Assembly: GCA_017503645.1 (NCBI GenBank)
Contig: JAFVSR010000014.1
Location: forward strand, 16,514-80,513
Length of the DNA: 64,000 bases
Direction of reading: 5' to 3'
From: Bacteroidaceae bacterium
GTDB lineage: Bacteria; Bacteroidota; Bacteroidia; Bacteroidales; Bacteroidaceae
The notes beneath the pieces are model-generated. The model did no database searches. It was not told the origin of the DNA and was given only the letters and a program-made list of their open reading frames with translations. Each line of letters begins with the position of its first letter. Position 1 is the first letter of the stretch. A program made the position numbers and the translations under genes. Positions 1 to 8,800 of this stretch are shown piece after piece.

Positions 1-235
1 TCTCCATAATCTCAATATCCTTATGCAGCTCGGCAGATTTGTGGGAAAGCACCTCGAGCTCCTCCTTGAGTTCCTCTATTTCGGACTTAAGCACAGCAAT
101 CTCGCGCTGGTTCTGAAAATGCTTTATCATATTATTTTCGTCGAAGAATATGATAATAAGTAGAAAAGCAATGGTAACAAACCAATACTTATTGTTCTTA
201 ACCCAATTAAAAAATGTAGCTATACTGTCATTCAT
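1..235 (-). CDS. DivIC/FtsB-like septum formation initiator protein (partial)
   Basis: The gene starts at 235 on the minus strand and runs off the left edge, so only the first 78 residues are visible. They show a short cytoplasmic N-terminus, one membrane segment (about residues 16-31, rich in V, I, F and L) and then a charged coiled-coil with repeated E, L and K, ending at the window edge. This layout is that of FtsB/DivIC (septum formation initiator) proteins, small bitopic divisome components that bind the FtsL partner through the coiled coil. It is read divergently from dnaX. The C-terminal part is missing, so the family call rests on topology and length and is tentative. Confidence 0.6.
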   Translation of the reverse strand, partial: MNDSIATFFNWVKNNKYWFVTIAFLLIIIFFDENNMIKHFQNQREIAVLKSEIEELKEELEVLSHKSAELHKDIEIME

Positions 236-261
236 ATACCTTATATTTATTATTTACTACA

Positions 262-383
262 AGCGCAGCCTATCTTCGCTATCGCAGATTGCAAAGATAG
301 TGCCAGCGAGCTAACAGCAAAGTTTACTTTAGATGTTTACCGCGAGCGCAGCCTATCTTCGCTATCACAGATTGCAAAGATAG
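262..383. repeat. two 39-bp direct repeats with internal inverted repeat
   Basis: Copies lie at 262-300 and 345-383 and differ at one base (38 of 39 identical). Each copy contains the inverted pair CTATCTT / AAGATAG separated by about 17 nt, so each could form a hairpin. They occupy the space between the divergent septum-initiator gene and dnaX. No coding potential is seen in them. They could be protein-binding sites or a dispersed intergenic repeat. Confidence 0.7.
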
Positions 384-435
384 ATTATTTTTATCATTGG
401 CGAGTGAATTGCCCCTGTTTTTGCCCATTTTTTAT

Positions 436-466
436 TTTGTATAACTCGCAGTTTGCCTTATTTTTG
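436..466 (+). promoter_or_regulatory. Bacteroides-type promoter of dnaX
   Basis: TTTG at 436-439 (-33 element), a 19-bp spacer and TATTTTTG at 459-466 (-7 element) match the Bacteroidetes consensus TTTG-N19/20-TAnnTTTG exactly. Transcription would begin near 474, about 33 nt before the dnaX ATG. Confidence 0.75.
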
Positions 467-506
467 CAGTAGCTATTAAAGTTTGAGTTATCAAATAGAA
501 GGAAAA

Positions 507-2345
507 ATGGAGAATTACATAGTATCTGCACGAAAATACCGCCCCGACACGTTTGAGACCGTTGTAGCGCAGAAGGCACTCACCACCACGCTTAAGAATG
601 CCATACAAACCGGCAAGTTAGCACACGCCTATCTGTTCTGCGGCCCCCGAGGAGTGGGCAAAACAACCTGTGCGCGCATATTTGCAAAAACGATAAACTG
701 CCTGAACCCCGCAGCTGGCGGCGAGCCTTGCAATGAGTGCGAGTCGTGCCGCTCGTTCAACGAGCAGCGCTCCTTTTCCATCTATGAGCTCGATGCTGCC
801 AGCAACAACTCGGTGGAGGATATCCGTTCGCTCAACGAGCAGGTGCGTATTCCGCCGCAGATAGGGAAATATAAAGTATATATCATAGACGAGGTACATA
901 TGCTGTCGCAGGCAGCCTTCAACGCATTCCTCAAAACTTTGGAGGAGCCGCCCGCACACGCTATATTTATTCTTGCCACCACCGAAAAGCACAAAATCAT
1001 CCCCACCATACTCTCGCGTTGCCAAATTTACGACTTCAGCCGCATAGACACGGCCGACATTATAGGACATTTGCAAAGCATAGCAGAAAAGGAGGGAATA
1101 AAGAGCGAGTTTGAGGCCCTGCGCATCATAGCACAAAAATCGGACGGCTGTATGCGTGATGCATTGTCGCTTTTCGACCAGATGGTCAGTTTCACACAGG
1201 GCGACCTCAGCTACTCAAAAGTGATAGAGAGCCTCAACGTACTCGACTATGAGTACTACTTCAAACTCACCGACTACATTCTGGAGGCAAAAACCTCACA
1301 AGCGCTTCTGCTTTTCAACGAGATTCTGAGCAAAGGTTTCGAGGGCAGCATATTCATTGAAGGAGTAGCGGCGCATATGCGCGACCTGCTTGTGAACGGC
1401 GACCCCATAACCGCACCGCTCTTTGAGGGCAGTGACGAGTTGCGCAAGAGGTATGTGAGCCAGGCCGCCAGATGCAACCCCAAAATGCTGTTCCGTGCGA
1501 TAAAGCTATGCAACAACTGCGAGCTTAACTACCGCACCAGCCGCAACAAACGCCTGTTGGTGGAGTTAACACTCATACAATTGTCACAACTCACCACAAG
1601 CGACGAAAGCGAAGATGGGGGGCGTGGCCCTAAGACGTTAAAACCCATATTCAACAAAACCGAGCAACCGCAAAGCCAACCACAACCCAATAAGACAGAG
1701 GCACAAAGCACGCCTGCTGCAACCATAACACCAAAGCAACAACCACAAGCACAACCTGCAGCCCCGATGGCAGACAAGCCAAAAGAGCAGCAGGCGCCCG
1801 AGCGCAGAGCACCCATACAAGGAAGGCCCGACACCCTGAAAAGGAGCGAACAGGCAAATAGCGGCTTGGGCGGTATGTTCCGCAGGGCAAGAACAAACAT
1901 CGAGAGCGAACTGCCTGCACAGGCAGGCGCTGCACAGGCGACGCAGCCCTCAGCACAGGTCGCTACTACAGAGAATAAGCTCTCAGGAGTAACGGGTGAG
2001 GCCTTGGTGCAGGCCTGGACATCATTTGCCCTTGAACTCCCCGAAAGCGAGCGTGCCCTTACCGAAAGGATGAAAATAATCATCCCCGAAAAGGGAGAAG
2101 GCAACAACTACACCATACGCGTAGATAACCAGTTGGTTGCGCAGATATTTGAGGAGCAAGCCGCAAAAATCGCCACGGGAATGAGCAAGTTTCTCGCCGG
2201 TGCCATTATGAAAATGAAAATTGAGATAAACAAGGTGGCTGTACAGAGACACGTTTATGACCGCACCAAGCAGTACGAAATATTGCGCGAGAAGAACCCC
2301 GCCATAGAGAAATTGCGCAAGGGGCTTAACCTGGAGCTGACATAA
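507..2345 (+). CDS. dnaX: DNA polymerase III subunits gamma/tau
   Basis: This is the clamp-loader ATPase that loads the sliding clamp and, as tau, couples polymerase cores at the fork. Visible motifs: Walker A GPRGVGKT (residues 46-53), zinc-binding cysteines C65, C75, C78, C81, Walker B IIDEVH near 126-131 and the sensor-1 SRC motif at 170-172. A low-complexity P/Q/A-rich linker (about 390-500) precedes a conserved C-terminal domain, as in tau proteins. The ATG at 507 is preferred over an upstream TTG at 483 because it follows AGAAGGA and starts with the family-typical MENYIVSARKYRP. At 612 aa it is of normal Bacteroidales length. I saw no slippery A-rich heptamer for a programmed gamma frameshift. 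Confidence 0.97.
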   Translation: MENYIVSARKYRPDTFETVVAQKALTTTLKNAIQTGKLAHAYLFCGPRGVGKTTCARIFAKTINCLNPAAGGEPCNECESCRSFNEQRSFSIYELDAASNNSVEDIRSLNEQVRIPPQIGKYKVYIIDEVHMLSQAAFNAFLKTLEEPPAHAIFILATTEKHKIIPTILSRCQIYDFSRIDTADIIGHLQSIAEKEGIKSEFEALRIIAQKSDGCMRDALSLFDQMVSFTQGDLSYSKVIESLNVLDYEYYFKLTDYILEAKTSQALLLFNEILSKGFEGSIFIEGVAAHMRDLLVNGDPITAPLFEGSDELRKRYVSQAARCNPKMLFRAIKLCNNCELNYRTSRNKRLLVELTLIQLSQLTTSDESEDGGRGPKTLKPIFNKTEQPQSQPQPNKTEAQSTPAATITPKQQPQAQPAAPMADKPKEQQAPERRAPIQGRPDTLKRSEQANSGLGGMFRRARTNIESELPAQAGAAQATQPSAQVATTENKLSGVTGEALVQAWTSFALELPESERALTERMKIIIPEKGEGNNYTIRVDNQLVAQIFEEQAAKIATGMSKFLAGAIMKMKIEINKVAVQRHVYDRTKQYEILREKNPAIEKLRKGLNLELT

Positions 2346-2375
2346 AGCGCCGCTTTATTCACCCGCAGCAATTAC

Positions 2376-2423
2376 ATAAAATTCAGCCTGCTCAAAACTT
2401 TTTTTGGGCAGGCTGAATTTTAT
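2376..2423 (+). terminator. 16-bp stem hairpin downstream of dnaX
   Basis: A perfect 16-bp inverted repeat (2376-2391 with 2408-2423) carries a 16-nt loop containing a T run. It lies 30 nt after the dnaX stop. No T tract follows the stem, so its role as terminator is inferred from position and stem strength. Confidence 0.65.
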
Positions 2424-2815
2424 AGAGAACTTCTCCTCATTACTGGGCACTATTCATAAATCACTAAACAGCAAAACCGAGAAAAGCAAGGAAACAGGGC
2501 ATTTTTTGTTAGCCATTTTTGGAATAAGAAATATTTAGGAAATAAAAAAATTTTCAGCCTTATATAGAATCTGTCTAATTAAGTGAAAACAGAGAGAGAG
2601 TGCCGCAACATTTTCAAAAATTCTTTTTCAACAGCTGTGAAAATGGACATTTTATGCGGCATCAGGAAAAATGTAATAAAAATTTACAATGCTAAATCGT
2701 TGTTGTTCAACAAAATAAAAAAAATAGCACTATCACAACCTCAAGAAATATCGAGTTTATAACCCACTGTTTTTCAGCGCGTTATAAAAGCAAAAAAAAC
2801 AGCACCTTTTTTGCG
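2424..2815. other. AT-rich non-coding region upstream of dnaA
   Basis: With the dnaA promoter and leader this makes about 570 bp without a gene. It is strongly A/T-rich with several A and T runs. One near-perfect palindrome is visible at 2625-2643, centred on CAGCTG and flanked by TTTTCA and TGAAAA. I looked for DnaA boxes (TTATnCACA on both strands) and saw none, so an origin is not supported. Confidence 0.4.
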
Positions 2816-2847
2816 TTTGTTTTTTCATTTTTCTTTTATGATATTTG
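2816..2847 (+). promoter_or_regulatory. candidate promoter of dnaA
   Basis: TTTG at 2816-2819, a 20-bp spacer and GATATTTG at 2840-2847 (one mismatch to TAnnTTTG) give a good Bacteroides-type promoter. The transcript would have a leader of about 140 nt before the dnaA ATG, room for post-transcriptional control. Confidence 0.55.
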
Positions 2848-2992
2848 CATTAAGAAAGATTACGGGAGAGACACAAACCGTGTCATTATCGCCCAAGTCG
2901 GCGAGAGGATTTCTCTCCTTGCAACCATCGAGTTTACACAAGAAACCGATGGTTGTTTGAATCTAAAAAAAACAGATAAACTACAACAATCG

Positions 2993-4387
2993 ATGAACTC
3001 ACAACTGACAGCAAAATGGGACAAGTGTCTCGACATCATTCGCGACAACGTTTCCGAAGCTACATTCGCCACTTGGTTTGCCGACATCAAGGCTATCAGG
3101 TACGAAGACTCTACCCTGACCATTCAGGTGAAGAGCAACTATGTATGTGAGCACCTCGAGGAGAATTATGTGGGTTTGCTGCGCTCTACACTTTTCAAGG
3201 TAATGGGCAATGGCACAAGGCTTATGTACAGCATACTCACCGACAAGGACAACAACCTGAGCGTTGAGGTTGGTGCAGACAGCTACACCGGTGGCCGTGG
3301 AGCACAAAACGGCAACTCGGGCAACAGCGCACCCAAAGCAGCGCAAGAGGCTGTGCAGGAGCTCGACTCTATGCTCATAAACCGCTACACATTCGACAAT
3401 TTTGTCGAGGGTGTGAGCAACCGCCTTTCGCGTTCAGTGGCAGTGAGTGTGGCAAACACACCGGGCAGAGCATTCAACCCGCTGTTCATCTATGGCCCTT
3501 CGGGTGTGGGAAAAACCCACCTGATTAATGCCATCGGCTGCAAAATAAAGGAGCTGCACCCCGAACTGCGCGTATTATATGTTTCGGCACACCTGTTCCA
3601 GGTGCAATACACCGATTCTATTCTGCAAAAGAAGTTCAACGACTTTATGAGATTCTACCAAAGCATAGACGTTCTCATAATAGACGACATTCAGGAGTTT
3701 GCCGGGCTCGAAAAGACACAGCACGCATTCTTCCACATATTCAACCACCTGCACTTGAACGGCAAGCAGTTGATTATGACATCGGACCGCACACCGGCCC
3801 AACTGCAGGGAATGGAAGAACGCCTCATTACACGTTTCAAATGGGGTATGACTGCCGAAATCGAAAAGCCCGACCTTGAACTGCGCAAGAACATCCTCAG
3901 AAACAAGATACGCAGAGACGGCCTTAAATTCCCCGAAGAGGTTATAACATACATTGCCGAGCACGTGAATGCCAGCATTCGCGACCTCGAAGGTATAATT
4001 GTGTCTATAATGGCACACTCCACCATCAACAATGCCGATATAGACATTGCACTTGCCCGCAAAATCACAGGCAATGTGAGCGACTACGAAAAACGCCCGA
4101 TAACCATTGACGACATCATAAGCAAGGTTGCAAGCTACTATGGCGTTGAGGTAGAGAGCATAAACACCCGCTCACGCAAGAGAGAGGTGGTATTGGTGCG
4201 CCAGGTTGCAATGTTCCTGTCAAAGAAACATCTCGATATGTCCACATCCAAGATTGGCAAATACATTGGCAACAGAGACCACGCAACCGTGGTACACGCT
4301 TGCAAAACAATTACCAACCTTGCCGAAACCGACAAGCAGTTCCGCAACGAACTCAATGAGATTGAATTGTCGTTGCAGAGTGCATAA
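2993..4387 (+). CDS. dnaA: chromosomal replication initiator DnaA
   Basis: DnaA binds DnaA boxes and ATP and melts the origin. The 464-residue protein has domain I (about 1-85, starting with the family-like [12 protein letters not shown] stretch), a variable G/N/S/A-rich linker (about 95-120), the AAA+ domain with Walker A GPSGVGKT (168-175) and Walker B IIDDIQ (229-234), and a C-terminal helix-turn-helix domain with the signature [15 protein letters not shown]. The ATG at 2993 is preferred to a TTG at 2957 because domain I begins directly after it. It is followed by a strong terminator and nrdJ. Confidence 0.97.
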   Translation: MNSQLTAKWDKCLDIIRDNVSEATFATWFADIKAIRYEDSTLTIQVKSNYVCEHLEENYVGLLRSTLFKVMGNGTRLMYSILTDKDNNLSVEVGADSYTGGRGAQNGNSGNSAPKAAQEAVQELDSMLINRYTFDNFVEGVSNRLSRSVAVSVANTPGRAFNPLFIYGPSGVGKTHLINAIGCKIKELHPELRVLYVSAHLFQVQYTDSILQKKFNDFMRFYQSIDVLIIDDIQEFAGLEKTQHAFFHIFNHLHLNGKQLIMTSDRTPAQLQGMEERLITRFKWGMTAEIEKPDLELRKNILRNKIRRDGLKFPEEVITYIAEHVNASIRDLEGIIVSIMAHSTINNADIDIALARKITGNVSDYEKRPITIDDIISKVASYYGVEVESINTRSRKREVVLVRQVAMFLSKKHLDMSTSKIGKYIGNRDHATVVHACKTITNLAETDKQFRNELNEIELSLQSA

Positions 4388-4413
4388 CGAGAAAATTTCA
4401 TCCAACCATACTT

Positions 4414-4443
4414 AATCCGCAGTTTACACTGCGGATTTTTTTA
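4414..4443 (+). terminator. Rho-independent terminator of dnaA
   Basis: A perfect 10-bp stem (AATCCGCAGT at 4414-4423 with ACTGCGGATT at 4428-4437), a 4-nt loop and a following T run form a textbook intrinsic terminator 26 nt after the dnaA stop. Confidence 0.9.
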
Positions 4444-4691
4444 TTCCCGAACACCGCAAAATAAATTCCCTAAAAAGAGAAACAATAGCATATGCAAGGC
4501 AACAGGAAGAGAAAGCCGAAAAACACCCTGCCTGCACACCAAAAGGAAAGCCAACACAACGACACACAACAACCAAAATTTCTTTTTGGAAAACTTTTTT
4601 TATTTTTTGAGAGATACCAATATTGATTTTCAAGACATTAGCAAAATTTTCGGAAAACTTTACAACCTGTTGAAAACTAAAAATGAAAATA

Positions 4692-4723
4692 ATTGGTTAT
4701 TACATAAATTCAACATAAATTTG
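4692..4723 (+). promoter_or_regulatory. candidate promoter of nrdJ
   Basis: ATTG at 4692-4695, a 20-bp spacer and TAAATTTG at 4716-4723 fit the Bacteroides promoter with one mismatch in the -33 element. The rest of the 390-bp dnaA-nrdJ gap holds the dnaA terminator and an A-rich stretch. I looked for a cobalamin riboswitch, expected for some B12-dependent enzymes, and did not recognise its conserved B12 box. Confidence 0.55.
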
Positions 4724-4777
4724 TGCTTGCTTAAAAAATCAGCCGCAAATAATTCAACAAAATAATAACTGACCAAA

Positions 4778-7306
4778 GTGAAAAAGCAAACCTACACCTA
4801 TGACGAAGCGTTCAAAGCTTCGCTAGACTATTTCAACGGCGACGAACTCGCAGCAAGAGTTTGGGTAAACAAATATGCCGTTAAAGATTCTTTCGGCACA
4901 ATCTACGAAAAATCGCCCGAGGATATGCATTGGCGCATAGCCAACGAAGTGGCACGCATTGAAAAGAAGTACGAGAACCCTATGTCGGCACAGGAGATTT
5001 TCGACCTGCTCGACAAGTTCAAATACATTGTGCCATCGGGAAGCCCTATGACAGGCATAGGCAACGACTTTCAAATAGCCTCGCTGTCGAACTGCTTTGT
5101 GATAGGCATCGACGGAAAGGCCGACTCTTATGGCGGCATCATACGTATAGACGAGGAGCAGGTGCAGTTGATGAAACGTCGTGGCGGTGTAGGACACGAC
5201 CTTTCACACATACGTCCTAAAGGCTCACCCGTAAAGAACTCGGCACTCACATCGACAGGCCTGGTTCCCTTTATGGAGCGCTACTCGAACTCCACACGCG
5301 AGGTGGCACAGGATGGTCGTCGCGGCGCGCTTATGCTCAGCGTTTCCATAAAGCACCCCGATGCGGAGGCTTTCATCGATGCAAAGATGACCGAGGGCAA
5401 AGTAACCGGCGCGAATGTATCGGTGAAGATCGACGATGAATTTATGCAGGCTGTAACCGAGGATAAGCCCTATTTGCAGAAATACCCCATAGACTCAGAC
5501 GAGCCCCTCTTCTCAAAGGAGGTAAATGCCGGCGAGATATGGAAGAAGATTATCCACAACGCCTGGAAATCGGCAGAGCCCGGTGTTCTATTTTGGGATA
5601 CCATCGAGCGCGAGTCTATCCCCGACTGCTATGCCGACCTCGGTTTCAAGACCGTATCGACCAACCCCTGTGGCGAAATCCCCCTCTGCCCCTACGACTC
5701 TTGCCGCCTGATAGCAATCAATCTGTTCTCGTATGTAAAGAACCCCTTCACTGCAGAGGCAAGCTTTGATTTCGACCTGTTGCGCGAGCACACCAAGAAG
5801 GCTATCCGTATGATGGACGACATCATCGACCTTGAGCTGGAGAAGATTGAGGCTATACAGGCAAAGATTGAGAGCGACCCCGAGATTGAAGAGGTAAAAG
5901 AGGCCGAGAGAAGACTGTGGCAGAAGATTTATCGCAAGAGCAGTATGGGCCGCCGCACAGGTGTAGGCATTACAGCCGAGGGCGATATGCTTGCAGCTAT
6001 GGGTCTGCGTTACGGCAGCCCCGAAGCCATCGATTTCTCGGTCGAGGTGCACAAGTTAGTGGCACTTGCAGCCTATGGCTCATCGGTGAATATGGCAAAG
6101 GAGCGCGGCGCCTTCGAAGTGTTCGATTACAAGCGCGAGGAGAAAAACCCCTTCATAAACCGCCTGCGCGAGGCCGACCCCCAGCTATACGAGGATATGA
6201 AGAAATATGGCCGCCGCAATATAGCCTGCCTCACAATAGCCCCCACAGGCACCGTAAGCATAATGACACAGACCACATCGGGTATTGAGCCCGTATTTAT
6301 GCCCGTGTACAAACGCCGCCGCAAGGTAAACCCCAACGACCCCGAGGTGCACGTTGACTTTACCGATGAGAACGGCGACACATTTGAGGAGTACATCGTA
6401 TATCACCACAAGTTCGTGGAGTGGATGAAGAAGAACGGCATAGACACCACCAAACGCTACTCGCAGGTGGAGATTGACAACATTGTGGCACGCTCGCCCT
6501 ATGCCAAGGCAACATCCAACGACATTGACTGGGTTGCAAAAGTGGAGATGCAAGGCCGCATACAGAAATGGGTTGACCACTCGATAAGCGTAACCATCAA
6601 CCTCCCCAACAACGTGGATGAAAAACTGGTGAACGAGCTCTACATAACAGCCTGGAAATGCGGCTGCAAGGGATGCACCGTATACCGCGACGGCTCACGT
6701 GCCGGAGTACTTGTATCCACCGACAGCAAGAAGGAGAACAAGGCCGAGGAGATGAAGCCCACGATAACCGAAGTGCGCCCTATGGTGCTGGAGGCTGACG
6801 TCGTACGCTTCCAGAACAACAAAGAGAAATGGGTAGCCTTCATTGGTCTGCTCAATGGGCACCCCTACGAGATTTTTACTGGCCAGCAGGACGACGAAGA
6901 CGGCATCCCCTTGCCCAAGAACGTTACTCACGGCATCATCATAAAGCATATAAACGAGGACGGCAGCAAGCGATACGACTTCCAGTTCGAGAACAAGATA
7001 GGCTACAAAACCACCATCGAAGGATTGTCGGAACGCTTCAACCCCGAGTTCTGGAACTATGCAAAACTCATTTCGGGCGTGCTACGCTACAAGATGCCCA
7101 TAGAGCAGGTTATAAAACTTATCTCATCGCTCGAGCTTGGCTCCGATAACATCAACACCTGGAAGAATGGTGTTGAGAGAGCGCTCAAGCGCTACATTGC
7201 CGACGGTGCCGCATCGGCCGAGAAGTGCCCCAACTGCAAGAACCAGTTGATTTTCGAAGAGGGCTGTCTGCATTGCCCCTCTTGCGGATACTCAAAGTGC
7301 GGATAA
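4778..7306 (+). CDS. nrdJ: adenosylcobalamin-dependent (class II) ribonucleotide reductase
   Basis: The enzyme reduces ribonucleotides to deoxyribonucleotides using a radical from adenosylcobalamin, independent of oxygen. The 842-residue sequence shows the conserved SNCFVIG cysteine (C106), the active-site NPCGEIPL motif (C298, E300), a glycyl/thiyl-barrel segment ending TIAPTGTVSIM, and a C-terminal tail with CxxC pairs (CPNC, CPSCGYSKCG) that re-reduces the active site. Length fits the Bacteroidales type. The start is GTG at 4778; no ATG occurs nearby upstream of conserved sequence. It stands alone as a transcription unit between dnaA and folB. Confidence 0.95.
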   Translation: MKKQTYTYDEAFKASLDYFNGDELAARVWVNKYAVKDSFGTIYEKSPEDMHWRIANEVARIEKKYENPMSAQEIFDLLDKFKYIVPSGSPMTGIGNDFQIASLSNCFVIGIDGKADSYGGIIRIDEEQVQLMKRRGGVGHDLSHIRPKGSPVKNSALTSTGLVPFMERYSNSTREVAQDGRRGALMLSVSIKHPDAEAFIDAKMTEGKVTGANVSVKIDDEFMQAVTEDKPYLQKYPIDSDEPLFSKEVNAGEIWKKIIHNAWKSAEPGVLFWDTIERESIPDCYADLGFKTVSTNPCGEIPLCPYDSCRLIAINLFSYVKNPFTAEASFDFDLLREHTKKAIRMMDDIIDLELEKIEAIQAKIESDPEIEEVKEAERRLWQKIYRKSSMGRRTGVGITAEGDMLAAMGLRYGSPEAIDFSVEVHKLVALAAYGSSVNMAKERGAFEVFDYKREEKNPFINRLREADPQLYEDMKKYGRRNIACLTIAPTGTVSIMTQTTSGIEPVFMPVYKRRRKVNPNDPEVHVDFTDENGDTFEEYIVYHHKFVEWMKKNGIDTTKRYSQVEIDNIVARSPYAKATSNDIDWVAKVEMQGRIQKWVDHSISVTINLPNNVDEKLVNELYITAWKCGCKGCTVYRDGSRAGVLVSTDSKKENKAEEMKPTITEVRPMVLEADVVRFQNNKEKWVAFIGLLNGHPYEIFTGQQDDEDGIPLPKNVTHGIIIKHINEDGSKRYDFQFENKIGYKTTIEGLSERFNPEFWNYAKLISGVLRYKMPIEQVIKLISSLELGSDNINTWKNGVERALKRYIADGAASAEKCPNCKNQLIFEEGCLHCPSCGYSKCG

Positions 7307-7340
7307 CAAGTTTTTTGTACTACACTATATATATTTCCCA

Positions 7341-7372
7341 CAAAGCCTGCCCTGCAATACAGGCAGGCTTTG
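7341..7372 (+). terminator. 11-bp hairpin after nrdJ
   Basis: CAAAGCCTGCC (7341-7351) and GGCAGGCTTTG (7362-7372) pair perfectly around a 10-nt loop. There is no clear T tract, so it may be a weak terminator or attenuator between nrdJ and folB. Confidence 0.6.
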
Positions 7373-7385
7373 TGCTTAAAACAAG

Positions 7386-7754
7386 ATGAAGATAACAAGC
7401 TACACAATAGAATTGCAGAACATACACCTATATGCAAGACACGGGGTGCTGCAACAGGAAACGGCCGTTGGGGCCTGGTTCACGGTGGATGCCAAGCTGC
7501 AGTTAAGCGACCATAGCAGTGCCACTACCGATGCCATTGAAGGCACCGTGAGTTATGCCGATGTCTATGAAGTCATAAAGGGCGAGATGAATACTCCGTC
7601 AAAGCTGCTGGAGAATGTGTGCCACAGAATAATGGCTGCGCTCTTCGAACGGTTCGACACAATTGATGGCATAGAGATATCGCTGCGCAAGGACACCCCG
7701 CCTATGGGAGGCGACAGAATGAGCGCTGCCGTAACAATGCAAGCAACAAGATAA
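7386..7754 (+). CDS. folB: dihydroneopterin aldolase
   Basis: FolB cleaves dihydroneopterin to 6-hydroxymethyl-dihydropterin in folate synthesis. The 122-residue protein matches the family in length and motifs: LYARHGVLQQE near residues 15-25 (the catalytic-region His-Gly-x-x and Glu), a TVSYADVYEVI segment, the SKLLENVCHRI helix and the C-terminal KDTPPMGGDR loop. It starts 14 nt after the nrdJ hairpin and is followed 6 nt later by an acyltransferase, probably co-transcribed by chance of packing. I see no other folate gene nearby. Confidence 0.92.
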   Translation: MKITSYTIELQNIHLYARHGVLQQETAVGAWFTVDAKLQLSDHSSATTDAIEGTVSYADVYEVIKGEMNTPSKLLENVCHRIMAALFERFDTIDGIEISLRKDTPPMGGDRMSAAVTMQATR

Positions 7755-7760
7755 GCCCTT

Positions 7761-8789
7761 ATGATAGACACCCTCACATCACTCAGGCTCATTTTTGCCC
7801 TTATGGTATTCGCCTCGCATCTATGTATGATAAACGAGGCAGCCTTTTCGGGGCATCTTCTCAAAGAGGGATATGTGGGGGTAAGCTTCTTTTTTATCCT
7901 CAGTGGCTTCATAATTGCGCACAATTACACCACAAAACTAACCGACGGCAGTTGCAGCAGAAAGAGGTTTTGGGTGGCACGCTTTGCACGCATTTACCCG
8001 CTGCACCTGCTCACACTCGCGGCAGCCATCCTCGCAGGCGGCACATTCGCAGCCACACAACCACTCTCGTGGGCACATCTTTTCACATCGGCCACGCTGA
8101 CCAACGCATACGTTCCACGCTCCGATTTCTTTTTTGCACTCAACTCACCCGCCTGGAGCCTATGTTGCGAACAACTGTTCTATGCACTGTTCCCTATGGC
8201 ACTGCCGCTTGCAAGAAGTCCCAAGAAACTTGCCATTATAGCCGCAGCTGCGGTTGCTGTTGTCGTCATAGGCAGCGGAATCACACCCGAGCAATACATA
8301 AAGGGCATATGGTACACCAACCCCATAACACGCCTGCCCGATTTTGTTGTGGGAGCGCTCCTGTGGCACGCATACCAAAGAATAAAGGATATTGATATAA
8401 GCTGCTGCGCTGCAAGCCTTATGGAACTGTCCGCAGTGTTTATGTTTGCAATATTCTACATATACGCCGAGGATGTACCAAAGGCCTACAGATACTCCTT
8501 TTACTACTGGATACCTGTTGCAGCCATAATACTCTCCTTCGCCTTGCAAAAAGGTATACTATCCGAAATACTTAAAGCAAAACCATTCATAACAGGCGGC
8601 GAGATAAGCTATGGCATATACCTCACGCAAATGCTTGTAATAACCGCCATAAGCGGGCACATAGCAACGTTGCCACCCTTCACAGCTGCCGCCATCGCCC
8701 TATTAGCGATAACCGCCATAAGCTATTTGTCATACCGCTTTTACGAAAAGCCGATGAACAGGCTGATAAAAAGATTTTTCAAGGAATAA
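7761..8789 (+). CDS. membrane acyltransferase (acyltransferase 3 family)
   Basis: A 342-residue integral membrane protein of the OafA/YrhL-like acyltransferase 3 family, which O-acylate surface sugars from acyl-CoA. It begins with the typical first helix containing LRLIFALMVFASH, where the histidine is catalytic in the family, followed by a GYVGVSFFFILSGF segment and a KKRFWVARF-like RKRFWVARFARIYPLH motif, and about ten hydrophobic helices. The substrate is unknown. Its 3' end is only 11 bp from the end of convergent rnc, leaving no room for a terminator. It lies outside the capsule locus, so a role there is not implied. Confidence 0.85.
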   Translation: MIDTLTSLRLIFALMVFASHLCMINEAAFSGHLLKEGYVGVSFFFILSGFIIAHNYTTKLTDGSCSRKRFWVARFARIYPLHLLTLAAAILAGGTFAATQPLSWAHLFTSATLTNAYVPRSDFFFALNSPAWSLCCEQLFYALFPMALPLARSPKKLAIIAAAAVAVVVIGSGITPEQYIKGIWYTNPITRLPDFVVGALLWHAYQRIKDIDISCCAASLMELSAVFMFAIFYIYAEDVPKAYRYSFYYWIPVAAIILSFALQKGILSEILKAKPFITGGEISYGIYLTQMLVITAISGHIATLPPFTAAAIALLAITAISYLSYRFYEKPMNRLIKRFFKE

Positions 8790-8800
8790 AGGAGCGGTAA

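Noticed and set aside
394-579. 61-residue minus-strand frame over the dnaX promoter
   Set aside because: It overlaps the promoter and the dnaX start and has no family features.
507-2345. Programmed frameshift in dnaX producing gamma
   Set aside because: No A-rich slippery heptamer plus hairpin was found.
2424-2992. Replication origin next to dnaA
   Set aside because: A/T-rich but no DnaA-box repeats seen; Bacteroidota origins are often not at dnaA.
4441-4777. Possible cobalamin riboswitch upstream of the B12-dependent reductase
   Set aside because: Conserved B12 box and core elements were not recognisable on either strand.
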